Source: Bacteroidota bacterium (lineage in GTDB: Bacteria; Bacteroidota; Bacteroidia; Flavobacteriales; Schleiferiaceae). From it: a stretch of 50,269 bases of DNA. Location of the stretch: assembly GCA_016868755.1 (NCBI GenBank), contig VGFU01000010.1, forward strand, positions 1 to 50,269, written 5' to 3'. The notes beneath the pieces are model-generated. The model saw only the letters and a list, made by a program, of their open reading frames with translations, was not told where the DNA came from and did no database searches. Shown here piece by piece: positions 1 through 8,373 of this stretch (positions within the stretch are counted from its first letter, which is position 1; every line of letters begins with the position of its first letter). Position numbers and translations under genes: made by a program.

Positions 1-83
1 GTTACCGAAACTTCGACCTGGCCCACCTGGGCCTGCACGCTCCAAGCCCCGAGGGCCAATGCGAGTACGAAACCGTTTTTCAT
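1..83 (-). CDS. N-terminus of an exported protein (partial)
   Basis: The reading frame begins at an ATG at 83 and runs off the left edge. Only 27 complete codons are visible. They encode a typical Sec signal peptide: a Lys near the start, a hydrophobic core (FVLALALGAW) and a likely cleavage site after VQAQ. The mature protein begins VGQVEVSV. The start lies one base after the stop of the upstream TPR gene, so the two are almost certainly co-transcribed. A TonB-dependent receptor or other outer-membrane protein would be a usual partner of such a TPR protein in flavobacteria, but too little sequence is present to name a family. Confidence 0.6.
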   Translation of the reverse strand, partial: MKNGFVLALALGAWSVQAQVGQVEVSV

Positions 84-84
84 G

Positions 85-3000
85 TTATTGCGCATCTTGA
101 GTTTGGGGTGCGTTAGACGGAAGCTGCGCTGCGTTGAATTCCACGAGAAGCGCCTGAGCTTGCTTTACTAGCTCGTCAGAAGGGTGTTCCGAAATGACGA
201 AGTCGAGCGTGTAGCGGGCCTGAAACCCGTCGTTGAGGCTGGCGTAGTTGCGAGCCAATACGAGCAGGGCCTTGTAGCGCCAATCCGTTTGACCCGGGTA
301 GTTGTCGAGCAGGCCAAAAATTACCTCGTTCGATGCCCCAAACTGACCGCGCAATCGGGCAATCTGAGCCAACGCATACGTGGCCTCGGCTTGAACCGCG
401 GCCGTACCCTCGGCGGCGGCTTGGGTGGCCGCAGCTTGCCACAGACCCAAGCGGTTGCTGTCGGCAGGAACGGCGCGGTACTGCGCCTCAAGCACCCTCA
501 AGCGCGTGGCCAACGCCTCGCTGCGGTCTTCGGGGGTCTGGCGCTGGTCCACGATAATTCCCTCGGCATAAGTCAGGGCGACGTCAGACGCTCCTTCGGC
601 AAAATGCGCCCGCATCATGCTGCGGTTCGCCTCACTGCGCAAGCTGGCGTCTTCGGCCAAGGCAAGGAGGCGTTCGGCGTAGCTCTTGGTTTCGCGCCAA
701 TCCTTGCGGACCTCGGCATCGCGCAGCAGCCATTTGTAGGCCGGAACCGTGTTGGCATTGACGGCACCCCGAACAACGTTGCGGTAGTAGGGCAGCGCCT
801 GGGCCATCTGCCCCGTTAAGCGAGCACACTCGGCAGCCTGAAACTGGGCTTCTGGCGCAAAGTAGCCGTCGGGAAAGCGCTTGAGGTACTTACCAAAGGC
901 ATCCAGGGCCGGAGCGTACTGCGACTGGGCATACTTGTCGTAGGCCGACATGTAGGCCACCGAATCGAGTTCGCTGGCGCGGATTCCTGAAGCGGGCATT
1001 CCCTGCACCCACTCGAGGTAGTCATCGATTCGGTTTGCATCGTCGTAAACCGACCGAGCCACCGCTACGGCCTCGCGCGCCTCGGCCGTTCCTGGGTAGT
1101 CCCGAACTACCGCCTGAAACGAGGTAATGGCTTCGTTGAGGCGGTTGTCGTTCCGGCGTGCCAGCGCGATGTTCAAGGCAGCGCGCCGCGCTTTTTCGGT
1201 ATTCGGTTTGCGGCGAACGTAGCTCGCGAAGGCCTCTTCAGCTTCGGCGTTGCGGCCGATGCGCAGCAGCGTTTGGGCGCGCTCGAACAGCGCGTCGTCG
1301 GCACGCAGCGATGCGCTCTTTTCAATTTTGGCGAGCTGTTCGATCTTGCCCGCGTTGTCGCCAAGGAGTCCGCGGCAGAGTGCCTGCTGAAAGGCGGCGT
1401 AGTCGGCGTCGGCCGTCGTGCCCTTGGCTATTTTGGCATAGTAGTCGCGAGCCAGCGCATGCCGACCCAGCAAAAAGTACAGGTCCGCGATGCGCAGTTC
1501 GGCGTCTTCGCGGCGGCGGTCGTTTTGGGGCGCATCTTCAAGAAACACCCTGAAACTGGCCGCCGACTCTTCGAGGCGGTCTAGGCGGTACAGCGTGTAG
1601 GCCTTGTTGTACTGGGCTGCGGGGCGCTCGGTCAAGTTAAAACTACCGGGCGTCTTGAGAAACTTCTCGGTTTGGTCGAGCGCTGCACGGTAGTCGCCTT
1701 GGCGGTAGGCCATTTCGCCCTTCCAGAAGTGGGCCAATGCGGTGTAGCCCCGATCGAGCGGATAACTCAGCGACTGATCGAGCAGCTCGTTGGCCTTGTC
1801 CCACTGCGACGCTTGGTAGAGCTCGACCGCCCTGAAGTAGGCCACTTTTTGGTAGGCTTCGCGCATGGCCGACGACGCCATTCCGGTCTGCACAATCGCT
1901 TCGAGGGCGCGACCGTAATCGCGTGAAGTCAAGTAAAGGTTGGCCAGGTATTCGTTGGCTTCGCGGCGGTGCTCGGTACGCGGAAACTCGCGCAAAAACT
2001 GGTTAAACACCTGAATGGCGTCGCCAAACGGGCTAGCGCTGCGGTAGGTCAGCTTAGCGTACTGGTAGGCGGCCTGTTCGCGGGTCGCTTCGTCTGCCTT
2101 GCTTTGCCACACCGCGCGAAAGGCGGTTTGCGCCTCTTCCCAGCGCTCGAGGCGGGCGTAGCTGTCGCCGAGCATCAACCGAGACTGCAGCACCCAGTCG
2201 GTGTTGCTTTCGCTCGGAAGCTGATTAAATGCCTTGATCGCGCCTTCGTAGTCCTTGGTTTGGTAGGCGCACACCCCCGTTTGGTAGGCGATTTCGGGCG
2301 ACATTTTTCCGCCCTGTGCCAGGTTGAATTCAAAGTACGACTTCGCGTCGGCGTAGCGCTTTTTGCGGAACATGCTTTGGCCAATCAGCAAGGCGATTTC
2401 GGGTGCGCGCTTGGCCGAAGCCTGCTTCATGAGCGTTTCGCCGAGCGCCAGCAGCTCGTCGTCTTTGCCCTGGCGCGCATAAATCTGCGCGAGGTAGTAG
2501 GGCACGACCGGTCCAAACTCCGCATGCTGCTGCAGCGGCTCGAGGTTTTCGAGGGCCGTTTGGTCCGCCTTTTCGAGGTAGGCGATGTGGCCGTAGTAGT
2601 ACTGCGCCGTTTTGGTCACGGCAGACTTGGACTTTTTGGCCTCGGCCAGTTCGGCCTTTGCGAGGTCAAACTCGTTCAGCAGAAAGTGCGCATACCCCAG
2701 CTTGAATTGGACTTCAGCTCGGAGGTTGCGCGCCAAATCCACACCGTCCAGTTGGCGAAGCCACCGCTTGGCCTCTTGGTATCGGCGGCGATTAAAGGCT
2801 TGCTCAGCGGCCTCGAGAATAAGGTCAATGCGGCGCGAAGACGAAGGGTAGGTCTGCAAAAACGCTTCGGCGTATTCCTCCGCATCGCGATGGAGCAGGC
2901 GAATAGCGCACAAGGCCTGGTAGTACATGGACTGCTCCGACCAATCGCTGGATTCGGGAACCAAGCTGCGGACTTGGCCGAAGTACTCGTAGGCCGAACT

Positions 3001-3126
3001 GTAGAGTGCTCGGTCAAATCGGGCGCGGGCTTCGGCAAAAAGGGCTTCGGGTTGCTGGCCCGTGATCGGCTGCTGGGCAAACAGGCGTGCGCTGAACATT
3101 AGCGCGGCAAAAATCAGAATCCTCAT
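85..3126 (-). CDS. Large exported tetratricopeptide-repeat protein
   Basis: A 1013-residue protein with an N-terminal signal peptide (residues 1-18, cleavage near ARLFAQ), followed almost entirely by helical repeats of TPR type, for example LGYAHFLLNEFDLAKAEL and AYQTGVCAYQTKDYEGAIKA. No enzymatic domain is visible. Proteins of this size and build are common in Bacteroidota and act as periplasmic or outer-membrane scaffolds, but the partner here is unknown. A TTG nine bases upstream would lengthen the frame; I chose the ATG at 3126 because a perfect TACTTTTG promoter element ends six bases before it and covers that TTG. The gene is divergent from ftsE and is followed after one base by another exported protein, probably in the same operon. 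Confidence 0.85.
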   Translation of the reverse strand: MRILIFAALMFSARLFAQQPITGQQPEALFAEARARFDRALYSSAYEYFGQVRSLVPESSDWSEQSMYYQALCAIRLLHRDAEEYAEAFLQTYPSSSRRIDLILEAAEQAFNRRRYQEAKRWLRQLDGVDLARNLRAEVQFKLGYAHFLLNEFDLAKAELAEAKKSKSAVTKTAQYYYGHIAYLEKADQTALENLEPLQQHAEFGPVVPYYLAQIYARQGKDDELLALGETLMKQASAKRAPEIALLIGQSMFRKKRYADAKSYFEFNLAQGGKMSPEIAYQTGVCAYQTKDYEGAIKAFNQLPSESNTDWVLQSRLMLGDSYARLERWEEAQTAFRAVWQSKADEATREQAAYQYAKLTYRSASPFGDAIQVFNQFLREFPRTEHRREANEYLANLYLTSRDYGRALEAIVQTGMASSAMREAYQKVAYFRAVELYQASQWDKANELLDQSLSYPLDRGYTALAHFWKGEMAYRQGDYRAALDQTEKFLKTPGSFNLTERPAAQYNKAYTLYRLDRLEESAASFRVFLEDAPQNDRRREDAELRIADLYFLLGRHALARDYYAKIAKGTTADADYAAFQQALCRGLLGDNAGKIEQLAKIEKSASLRADDALFERAQTLLRIGRNAEAEEAFASYVRRKPNTEKARRAALNIALARRNDNRLNEAITSFQAVVRDYPGTAEAREAVAVARSVYDDANRIDDYLEWVQGMPASGIRASELDSVAYMSAYDKYAQSQYAPALDAFGKYLKRFPDGYFAPEAQFQAAECARLTGQMAQALPYYRNVVRGAVNANTVPAYKWLLRDAEVRKDWRETKSYAERLLALAEDASLRSEANRSMMRAHFAEGASDVALTYAEGIIVDQRQTPEDRSEALATRLRVLEAQYRAVPADSNRLGLWQAAATQAAAEGTAAVQAEATYALAQIARLRGQFGASNEVIFGLLDNYPGQTDWRYKALLVLARNYASLNDGFQARYTLDFVISEHPSDELVKQAQALLVEFNAAQLPSNAPQTQDAQ

Positions 3127-3132
3127 GTTGTT

Positions 3133-3140
3133 CAAAAGTA
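3133..3140 (-). promoter_or_regulatory. -7 element TACTTTTG of the TPR gene
   Basis: Perfect match to the Bacteroidota -7 consensus TAnnTTTG on the minus strand, six bases before the ATG at 3126. Transcription would start at or next to the start codon. No convincing -33 element. Confidence 0.55.
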
Positions 3141-3165
3141 CATCGTGCTTTTGGTTCGGCTCTCG

Positions 3166-3173
3166 TTACTTTG
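3166..3173 (+). promoter_or_regulatory. -7 element TTACTTTG of ftsE
   Basis: Seven of eight bases match TAnnTTTG. The element ends 14 bases before the ftsE ATG, leaving a short leader. Confidence 0.4.
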
Positions 3174-3187
3174 CAGAAACTGTGCCC

Positions 3188-3874
3188 ATGGAAAAGTCTC
3201 CCGTTTTATCGCTTCGCAACGCCAGCATCGTGCAAGGCAGCCACCGCGTCTTGAGCGACGTCAACCTCGAAGTCGCCGCGGGAGAATTTATTTATGTGAT
3301 CGGCGCCACCGGTTCGGGCAAGTCGTCGCTGCTTAAGACGCTATACGCAGACCTTCCGCTCGAATCGGGCGACGGCAGCATTGTGGGCTACGACCTGCGC
3401 AACCTTCAGGAACGCGACATCCCGTACCTCCGCCGGCAGCTGGGCATTGTGTTTCAAGACTTTCAGCTGCTTATGGACCGCAGCGTGCGCGACAACCTGG
3501 ACTTTGTGCTGCGGGCCACGGGCCAAATGAACCGCAGCGAAAACGACGACCGCATCGACAACGTGCTTCGCCGCGTAGGTATGCCCACCAAAGGCCACAA
3601 GATGCCGCACCAGCTTTCAGGTGGCGAACAGCAGCGCGTGTCCATTGCGCGAGCTCTGCTTAACGACCCTCCGTTGATTTTGGCCGACGAGCCGACGGGC
3701 AACCTCGACCCGCACATGTCTGAGGAGCTGATGCACCTGCTCGAAGAAATCCGCGCCAGCGGCCGCAGCATTTTGATGGCCACCCACGACTATGCGCTCC
3801 TGCTTAAGTTTCCGCACGCTACCTACCGCTGCGCCAACGGAACGCTTGCGTCGACGGTCCAGCGCACCCTTTAA
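3188..3874 (+). CDS. ftsE: FtsE-like ABC ATPase
   Basis: A 228-residue ABC ATPase without membrane segments. Visible motifs are Walker [10 protein letters not shown] (39-47), Q-loop Q90, signature LSGGEQQR (143-150), Walker [14 protein letters not shown] (163-175) and H-loop H200. Size and the DEPTGNLDP form fit the FtsE/LolD group; FtsE with FtsX couples ATP hydrolysis to peptidoglycan hydrolase activation at the division site. No ftsX or lolC neighbour is in the window, so the assignment to ftsE rather than another family member rests on resemblance. The start is the ATG at 3188; the longer frame from 3062 overlaps the divergent TPR gene. The TAA stop overlaps the stop of the convergent glycosyltransferase through a shared TTAA. 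Confidence 0.8.
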   Translation: MEKSPVLSLRNASIVQGSHRVLSDVNLEVAAGEFIYVIGATGSGKSSLLKTLYADLPLESGDGSIVGYDLRNLQERDIPYLRRQLGIVFQDFQLLMDRSVRDNLDFVLRATGQMNRSENDDRIDNVLRRVGMPTKGHKMPHQLSGGEQQRVSIARALLNDPPLILADEPTGNLDPHMSEELMHLLEEIRASGRSILMATHDYALLLKFPHATYRCANGTLASTVQRTL

Positions 3875-6048
3875 GCTTTTGGTGGCACGGACCGAAACCG
3901 CGCAGCCACTTCGCGTGCGCGCTCCGCATGCTCGGCCGTCCACGGTCTTTGCTGTGCGCTTCGAATTGCGGCATAAGCCTCGTCCCACGTGCGGTAGGTG
4001 ATAACCCGTTCGCCCAGATCCAGTCCCTGAACCGCAAATTCGTGGGCGACAATGTGGCGCCCCTGGAGCAGGGCCTGAATTAGCTTAAACTTTATTCCCA
4101 GCGCATGTTCCGCATGGACCACTACGACCTGGGCCTTGGCGTACAGGGCGTCGAGCGCTTCGTCGCTCGGTCGGTCGAGGTAATGGGGCGTGCCTTCAGG
4201 GGCGTTGTGGCCGGCAAAGCACAGGCCTTCGAGCGGAGGCTGCGCCGCAAGTAAGCCGTTGAGGGCGGCGGCGTTCTCTTCGACGCTGAACTTGCCGACG
4301 GCGAGAACGAGCGGCTCGGTCGCGGGATGCAGAGGAATCCGCTCTGCAAACGGGTGGTGCGGCGGAACCCATCGGGCCGCCGAACGGGGGCGCAGGGCAT
4401 TCCACGCCTCGGCGTCGGCGGGGGTGATCGCCTCAACGGATCCTTGCCATGTGGCAGCGAGGTGGCGCTCCCAGCGCGAAAGGGCCCAGGCCTCCGCGCG
4501 GTAGTACGCCCGCTTGAGTCCGCGAGCATGGCGAGCCAAACTGGCGTAGTAGGCCGATTCAGGGTTGTGCAGGCGAAGTACGCCGTCGCTGGCCAGTCCG
4601 CTGCAGTGCAGGCCGTGGTAGGTGACGGCTCCGCGCTGAACCGCGGCCTGGTGCTGAGCAATGCGGGTTTGGCGGCTCTGCACGATCCAAGGGAGCAGGT
4701 TGAACGGAAGGCGGCGTCGGCTGATCACGTTGACCTGAACCTCGGCAAACGCACTGGGCTGCGCGAGCGGACGTCGGGTAAATGCGTGCAGCACGACCTG
4801 CTGGCCCACCGCGGACCGCACGTGGCCGAGGACCTCGAGCGTACCTCCGTAGCGGGGCGGTTCCAGGCGGTCCATGCTCCAAATGTGGTGGGTGGCTCGG
4901 CCCTCGAGGCGGTCGATCAGCCGGTGCCACACCTGAGCCTCGTGACCCCAGTGGTAGCGGTGGGCGGCCTGGCGGGCGGCCTGGCTTGCAGCAGCATAGG
5001 TTGCGGACTGCATCAGGTCGCGCGCGGCGGCGGCGATGGCCGACGGGGTGAGTTCCGTCAGCACGGTTCCTGCTCCCGTTTCGCGAACCACCCGAGCCAC
5101 CTCCACCAGGTCGCTGGCCACCACCGGAATTCCGGCCTGAACGTAGTCAAACAGCTTGTTGGGCAAGCTCCAGCGGTAGTTCTGCGACTTGGGCTTGTCG
5201 AGGCTGAAGCCGAGGTCGGCGGCGGCGGTGAAGCGCAGTAGCTCTTCGCGCGGAACCCGGCCGACGAAGCGAACGTTGGTGATTCCACGCACGGTAACGC
5301 GCTGCTGAAGTTGGGGGATGGCGTCGCCGCTGCCGACCACCACGAGCTCCACCTCAGGGCAAAGGGCCGCAGCATCGACGAGTTCTTCGGCGCCCCGGTC
5401 GACGTTGATTCCGGCGCCTTGGAGAATCCAAAGGGTCTTGTCTGCAGGTAGACCCAACTCGGCGCGGACGGCAAGCATTCTCACTGCAGCATCCGGCCAC
5501 TCGCCGTCAGGTCCCCACGGAAGTTCTGCAGCGAGGGGCACGTTGCGAACGACGTCCCAGGTCGAGCCGTATTCGCGTGCGTACTGATCTGCGATGCTCG
5601 GGTTGACGGTCACCCGAAAATCAGTGCGCGGAATTCCGTAGCGCTCCACTCCGCGCCAAAGGCGCTGAACCAAGGGGCGTGACTCGAGCTCGGGTGCCCC
5701 CAAAAAATACTCGTGGCTGTCGTAAGCCAGTGGCTTGGCACGGCGCATGGCCCACCACGCGTTGGGCCCCAACGTGTCGAGGTCGTTGGCGAGGTACACG
5801 TCGGGGCGCAGGCGCTTAAGTGCGAACCAAAGCCTAACCTGGAATTCCAGGTAAAACAAGGGTCCGCGATTAAACCGGCACACCATTCGGTGCGTTTCGT
5901 AGGGGCGCTGGAGCGGAGCGGGATTGGGGTAGGTCCGCCCCACCACCACGACGCGGTACCCGCGTTCAGACCACAAGGTCGCGGTGCGGTGCACGCGCTG
6001 GTCGCTGTGCAGGTCGTTGATGACGCTCAAAACTACCGTGGGCTGCAT
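3871..6048 (-). CDS. Two-module glycosyltransferase (probable fusion)
   Basis: A 725-residue protein with two glycosyltransferase-like halves. Residues 1 to about 385 form a GT4-like enzyme: start TVVLSVINDLHSDQRVHR, acceptor-domain motif YDSHEYFLGAPE, nucleotide-sugar region LPNKLFDYVQAGIPVVAS. Residues from about 386 begin anew with HHIWSMDRLEPPRYGG, which resembles the N-terminus of a second Bacteroidota glycosyltransferase family (typically HIVSFDVPYPxxYGG), and continue through LAVGKFSVEENAAAL and GIKFKLIQALLQGRHIVAHE to the end. In relatives these two types are, from memory, separate and often adjacent genes; here they share one uninterrupted frame with almost no linker. The ATG at 6048 is preceded by a promoter element four bases upstream. 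Sugar specificity cannot be inferred; a role in surface glycan synthesis is likely. Confidence 0.8.
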   Translation of the reverse strand: MQPTVVLSVINDLHSDQRVHRTATLWSERGYRVVVVGRTYPNPAPLQRPYETHRMVCRFNRGPLFYLEFQVRLWFALKRLRPDVYLANDLDTLGPNAWWAMRRAKPLAYDSHEYFLGAPELESRPLVQRLWRGVERYGIPRTDFRVTVNPSIADQYAREYGSTWDVVRNVPLAAELPWGPDGEWPDAAVRMLAVRAELGLPADKTLWILQGAGINVDRGAEELVDAAALCPEVELVVVGSGDAIPQLQQRVTVRGITNVRFVGRVPREELLRFTAAADLGFSLDKPKSQNYRWSLPNKLFDYVQAGIPVVASDLVEVARVVRETGAGTVLTELTPSAIAAAARDLMQSATYAAASQAARQAAHRYHWGHEAQVWHRLIDRLEGRATHHIWSMDRLEPPRYGGTLEVLGHVRSAVGQQVVLHAFTRRPLAQPSAFAEVQVNVISRRRLPFNLLPWIVQSRQTRIAQHQAAVQRGAVTYHGLHCSGLASDGVLRLHNPESAYYASLARHARGLKRAYYRAEAWALSRWERHLAATWQGSVEAITPADAEAWNALRPRSAARWVPPHHPFAERIPLHPATEPLVLAVGKFSVEENAAALNGLLAAQPPLEGLCFAGHNAPEGTPHYLDRPSDEALDALYAKAQVVVVHAEHALGIKFKLIQALLQGRHIVAHEFAVQGLDLGERVITYRTWDEAYAAIRSAQQRPWTAEHAERAREVAARFRSVPPKA

Positions 6049-6052
6049 GCAG

Positions 6053-6060
6053 CGAAGGTA
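6053..6060 (-). promoter_or_regulatory. -7 element TACCTTCG of the fused glycosyltransferase
   Basis: Seven of eight bases match TAnnTTTG, four bases before the ATG at 6048; predicts a leaderless transcript and supports that start. Confidence 0.4.
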
Positions 6061-6079
6061 ACGCAGCCGGCTTTTGAAC

Positions 6080-6087
6080 GAACTTTG
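6080..6087 (+). promoter_or_regulatory. -7 element GAACTTTG of queA
   Basis: Seven of eight bases match TAnnTTTG, five bases before the queA ATG at 6093. It is divergent from the glycosyltransferase element 19 bases away. Confidence 0.4.
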
Positions 6088-6092
6088 CCGGC

Positions 6093-7322
6093 ATGACGAC
6101 GGATCCCCGCCACCTTCGCATTTCGGACTACGACTACCCCCTACCCGACGACCGCATTGCCCAGGAGCCCTGCGATCCGCGCGACGCCGCCAAGCTATTG
6201 GTTTGGAAACGCGGAACGATTCGCGACCTCGGAGTGCGCGACGCTCCCGAGGTTGTGGCTTCGTGGGGACCGTTTCGTCTGGTGGTAAACGAGGCGCGGG
6301 TGGTTCCCGCACGAATTTTTTTGCCGCGCCCCAGCGGAGCAGGGCACATAGAGCTCTTCTACTTGGACGCCGAAGGTCTGTCGGTCGAACAAGCGATGGC
6401 CAAAGCGTCTGTTCTCCAAGCCTGGTGCAAGGTGCGCCCAAGCAAAAAGTGGAAGGACGGCGTAGTGCTCCAGCACCCGTGCGGACTTACCGCGTCGCGG
6501 CTAGCCCAGCGGGACGGCGAATCTCTGGTAGAATTCCGCTGGTCGTCGGGGCAGACGTGGGCGCAAATCTTGAACGAAGTGGGGCGGATTCCCCTCCCGC
6601 CCTACATGCACCGCGCCGACACCGAAGCCGACCGCGACCGCTACCAATCGGTGTTTGCCCGCCACGAGGGCTCCGTCGCTGCGCCCACCGCCAGCCTGCA
6701 CTGGACCCCCGAGCTGATGCGCCGCTGGCGCGAGGTCTGCGCCGACACCCAATCGGTCACGCTGCACGTGGGGGCCGGCACCTTTCAGCCCGTCAGCGCC
6801 GAGGCCGTGGGCGACCACCACATGCACGCCGAAGAGGTGGTGGTTCGGCGCGACGTACTCGAGGCGCTCGCTGACGGACTCCCGGTGCTCGCTATGGGCA
6901 CCACCGCGGCCCGGACCCTCGAATCGCTCTACTGGTGGGCCCTGGAATGGCAGCGCAGCGGAACCATGCCCAGCTACGTGGATCAGTGGGCTCCCTACGA
7001 GGGGCTTCTGGCTTCTGGTTTCTCGGCGCAGGGCGGGGAGCTGCTTGATCCCGAGGTGTGCGCGCTGTTTACGTGGGCCGCAAAGGAATTGACCAAGCTC
7101 GGGCACGGCGTGGTGTCGTTCCGCACGGCCTTGATCGTTGCTCCAGGTTATTCGTTTCGCGTAGTTAAGGCGTTGATCACGAATTTTCATCAGCCCCAAT
7201 CCACGCTCCTCCTGCTTGTTTCAGCCGGCCTCGGAACCGCGTGGCGCGGGGTTTACGAGCACGCTCTGGCGAACAACTACCGTTTTTTAAGCTACGGCGA
7301 CGCGAATTTGTACCGCTTTTAA
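6093..7322 (+). CDS. queA: S-adenosylmethionine:tRNA ribosyltransferase-isomerase
   Basis: A 409-residue QueA. This cytoplasmic enzyme transfers and isomerises the ribosyl group of SAM onto 7-aminomethyl-7-deazaguanine at tRNA position 34, giving epoxyqueuosine. The family start ISDYDYPLPDDRIAQEP is clear, followed by RDAAKLLVW, the VNEARVVPARIF segment, the PLPPYMHRADTEADRDRYQS region with VFARHEGSVAAPTASLHWT, then TLHVGAGTFQPV, and a C-terminal LITNFHQPQSTLLLLVSA. It is longer than E. coli QueA (about 356 residues), as is usual for the Bacteroidota form. The ATG at 6093 follows a -7 element by five bases. The endonuclease/phosphatase-family gene follows 35 bases downstream on the same strand. 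Confidence 0.95.
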   Translation: MTTDPRHLRISDYDYPLPDDRIAQEPCDPRDAAKLLVWKRGTIRDLGVRDAPEVVASWGPFRLVVNEARVVPARIFLPRPSGAGHIELFYLDAEGLSVEQAMAKASVLQAWCKVRPSKKWKDGVVLQHPCGLTASRLAQRDGESLVEFRWSSGQTWAQILNEVGRIPLPPYMHRADTEADRDRYQSVFARHEGSVAAPTASLHWTPELMRRWREVCADTQSVTLHVGAGTFQPVSAEAVGDHHMHAEEVVVRRDVLEALADGLPVLAMGTTAARTLESLYWWALEWQRSGTMPSYVDQWAPYEGLLASGFSAQGGELLDPEVCALFTWAAKELTKLGHGVVSFRTALIVAPGYSFRVVKALITNFHQPQSTLLLLVSAGLGTAWRGVYEHALANNYRFLSYGDANLYRF

Positions 7323-7357
7323 GCGGGTTCCCCGGCTGTCGGGTGCAGCTTGCGGGC

Positions 7358-8326
7358 ATGAACACGTTGTGGTTTGGCGGCGTCGTGCTCGGTGCATGGA
7401 CGGGATTAGCGAGTGTTCGCGAGGCAGAGCCTGCGGAGCTGATGAGGGTACCTCAAGGTTTGGCGGCGACGGTCGAACCGAGGCAGGATTCGTTGCTTTT
7501 TCTGTGGTGGAATCTTCAGAATCTTTTTGATACGGTGCCCAATTCGGGCCCTAGGGATGTGGATTTCGTTCCCGATGGAAGGTACCGCTGGGACTCCAAA
7601 CGGTACTATACGAAGCTGTATGCGGTGGGCCGCGGCCTCGCCGCGGCGGCGGGCGGCCAAATTCCCGACGCGATCGGGGTTTGCGAGGTAGAAAATGCCG
7701 ACGTGCTCGACGATCTGGAGCGGGTGTGGCCGCCCGAATGGCGCCTGTGGCGCCTGCACCGCGACAGCCCGGACGAACGCGGCATCGACGTAGCCGTTTG
7801 GTACAACCCGGAACGGCTTCGGGTGGACTCGGTGGCCTGGATTCATCCACCCGGAACACGACCCACTCGTGAAGCCCTTTGGGTGCGTTGGACGACCTCC
7901 GAGGGCCAAAGCGTGACATGGCTATGGGTGCACCTGCCTTCGCAGCGCGCGCCGTCGCCTCGCGCACGTGCCGACGCCCTTCGGCACATCGTGGAGCGCC
8001 AGGCATCGCTGCCCGACGGGCTGACCGGCGACCTGAACGAAGGGGATCATGGGCCGCTGGGGGAGTACCTGCGAAACTTGGGCATGCTGCCTGCCGATTG
8101 GACCGGTGCCCAGGGCACCTATGCGTACCGGGGTCGGCTTGAGGCGCTCGACGGGGTGTGGACGGCGGCCGGCCGAGGCGTTACGCTGCGCTGCGCGGTG
8201 GTGCCCTACGGCCTGAAGTATTCCGCGACCAGCGGCTACCGGGTGCGGGGTACCTTTGAAGGAGTGAACTACGCCGGAGGCGCATCGGACCACCTCCCCG
8301 TGCGGCTGGTGGTACATCGGAACTAA
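7358..8326 (+). CDS. Endonuclease/exonuclease/phosphatase family protein
   Basis: A 322-residue protein of the EEP (DNase I-like) fold. The metal and phosphate-binding motifs appear in order: WWNLQNLFD (N52), GVCEVEN (E110/E112), RGIDVAVW (141-148), WLWVHLPSQ (H192), TGDLNEGDHG (D225, N227) and ASDHLPVRL (D311, H312), so all expected catalytic positions are present. The substrate (DNA, RNA, phospholipid or small molecule) cannot be told from sequence. Residues 1-20 are hydrophobic and could be an exported leader, though they lack the positive residues of a normal signal peptide. Start: ATG at 7358; a longer frame would run back into queA. It is followed 47 bases later by the Omp28-like gene. 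Confidence 0.8.
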   Translation: MNTLWFGGVVLGAWTGLASVREAEPAELMRVPQGLAATVEPRQDSLLFLWWNLQNLFDTVPNSGPRDVDFVPDGRYRWDSKRYYTKLYAVGRGLAAAAGGQIPDAIGVCEVENADVLDDLERVWPPEWRLWRLHRDSPDERGIDVAVWYNPERLRVDSVAWIHPPGTRPTREALWVRWTTSEGQSVTWLWVHLPSQRAPSPRARADALRHIVERQASLPDGLTGDLNEGDHGPLGEYLRNLGMLPADWTGAQGTYAYRGRLEALDGVWTAAGRGVTLRCAVVPYGLKYSATSGYRVRGTFEGVNYAGGASDHLPVRLVVHRN

Positions 8327-8334
8327 AAAGCGCG

Positions 8335-8342
8335 TATTTTAG
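8335..8342 (+). promoter_or_regulatory. Possible -7 element TATTTTAG of the Omp28-like gene
   Basis: Seven of eight bases match TAnnTTTG. It lies 31 bases before the ATG at 8374, just after the stop of the preceding gene. Confidence 0.3.
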
Positions 8343-8373
8343 CAGCTTATTGGGCTTAACCCAACGAAAGTTT

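Noticed and set aside
3062-3187. Upstream extension of ftsE to 3062
   Set aside because: It would overlap the divergent TPR gene and its promoter; family similarity begins at the ATG at 3188.
7005-7023. Short repeat CTTCTGG-CTTCTGG-TTTCT in queA as another heptamer array
   Set aside because: Only two exact units, in a region that encodes a plausible GLLASGF segment; likely chance.
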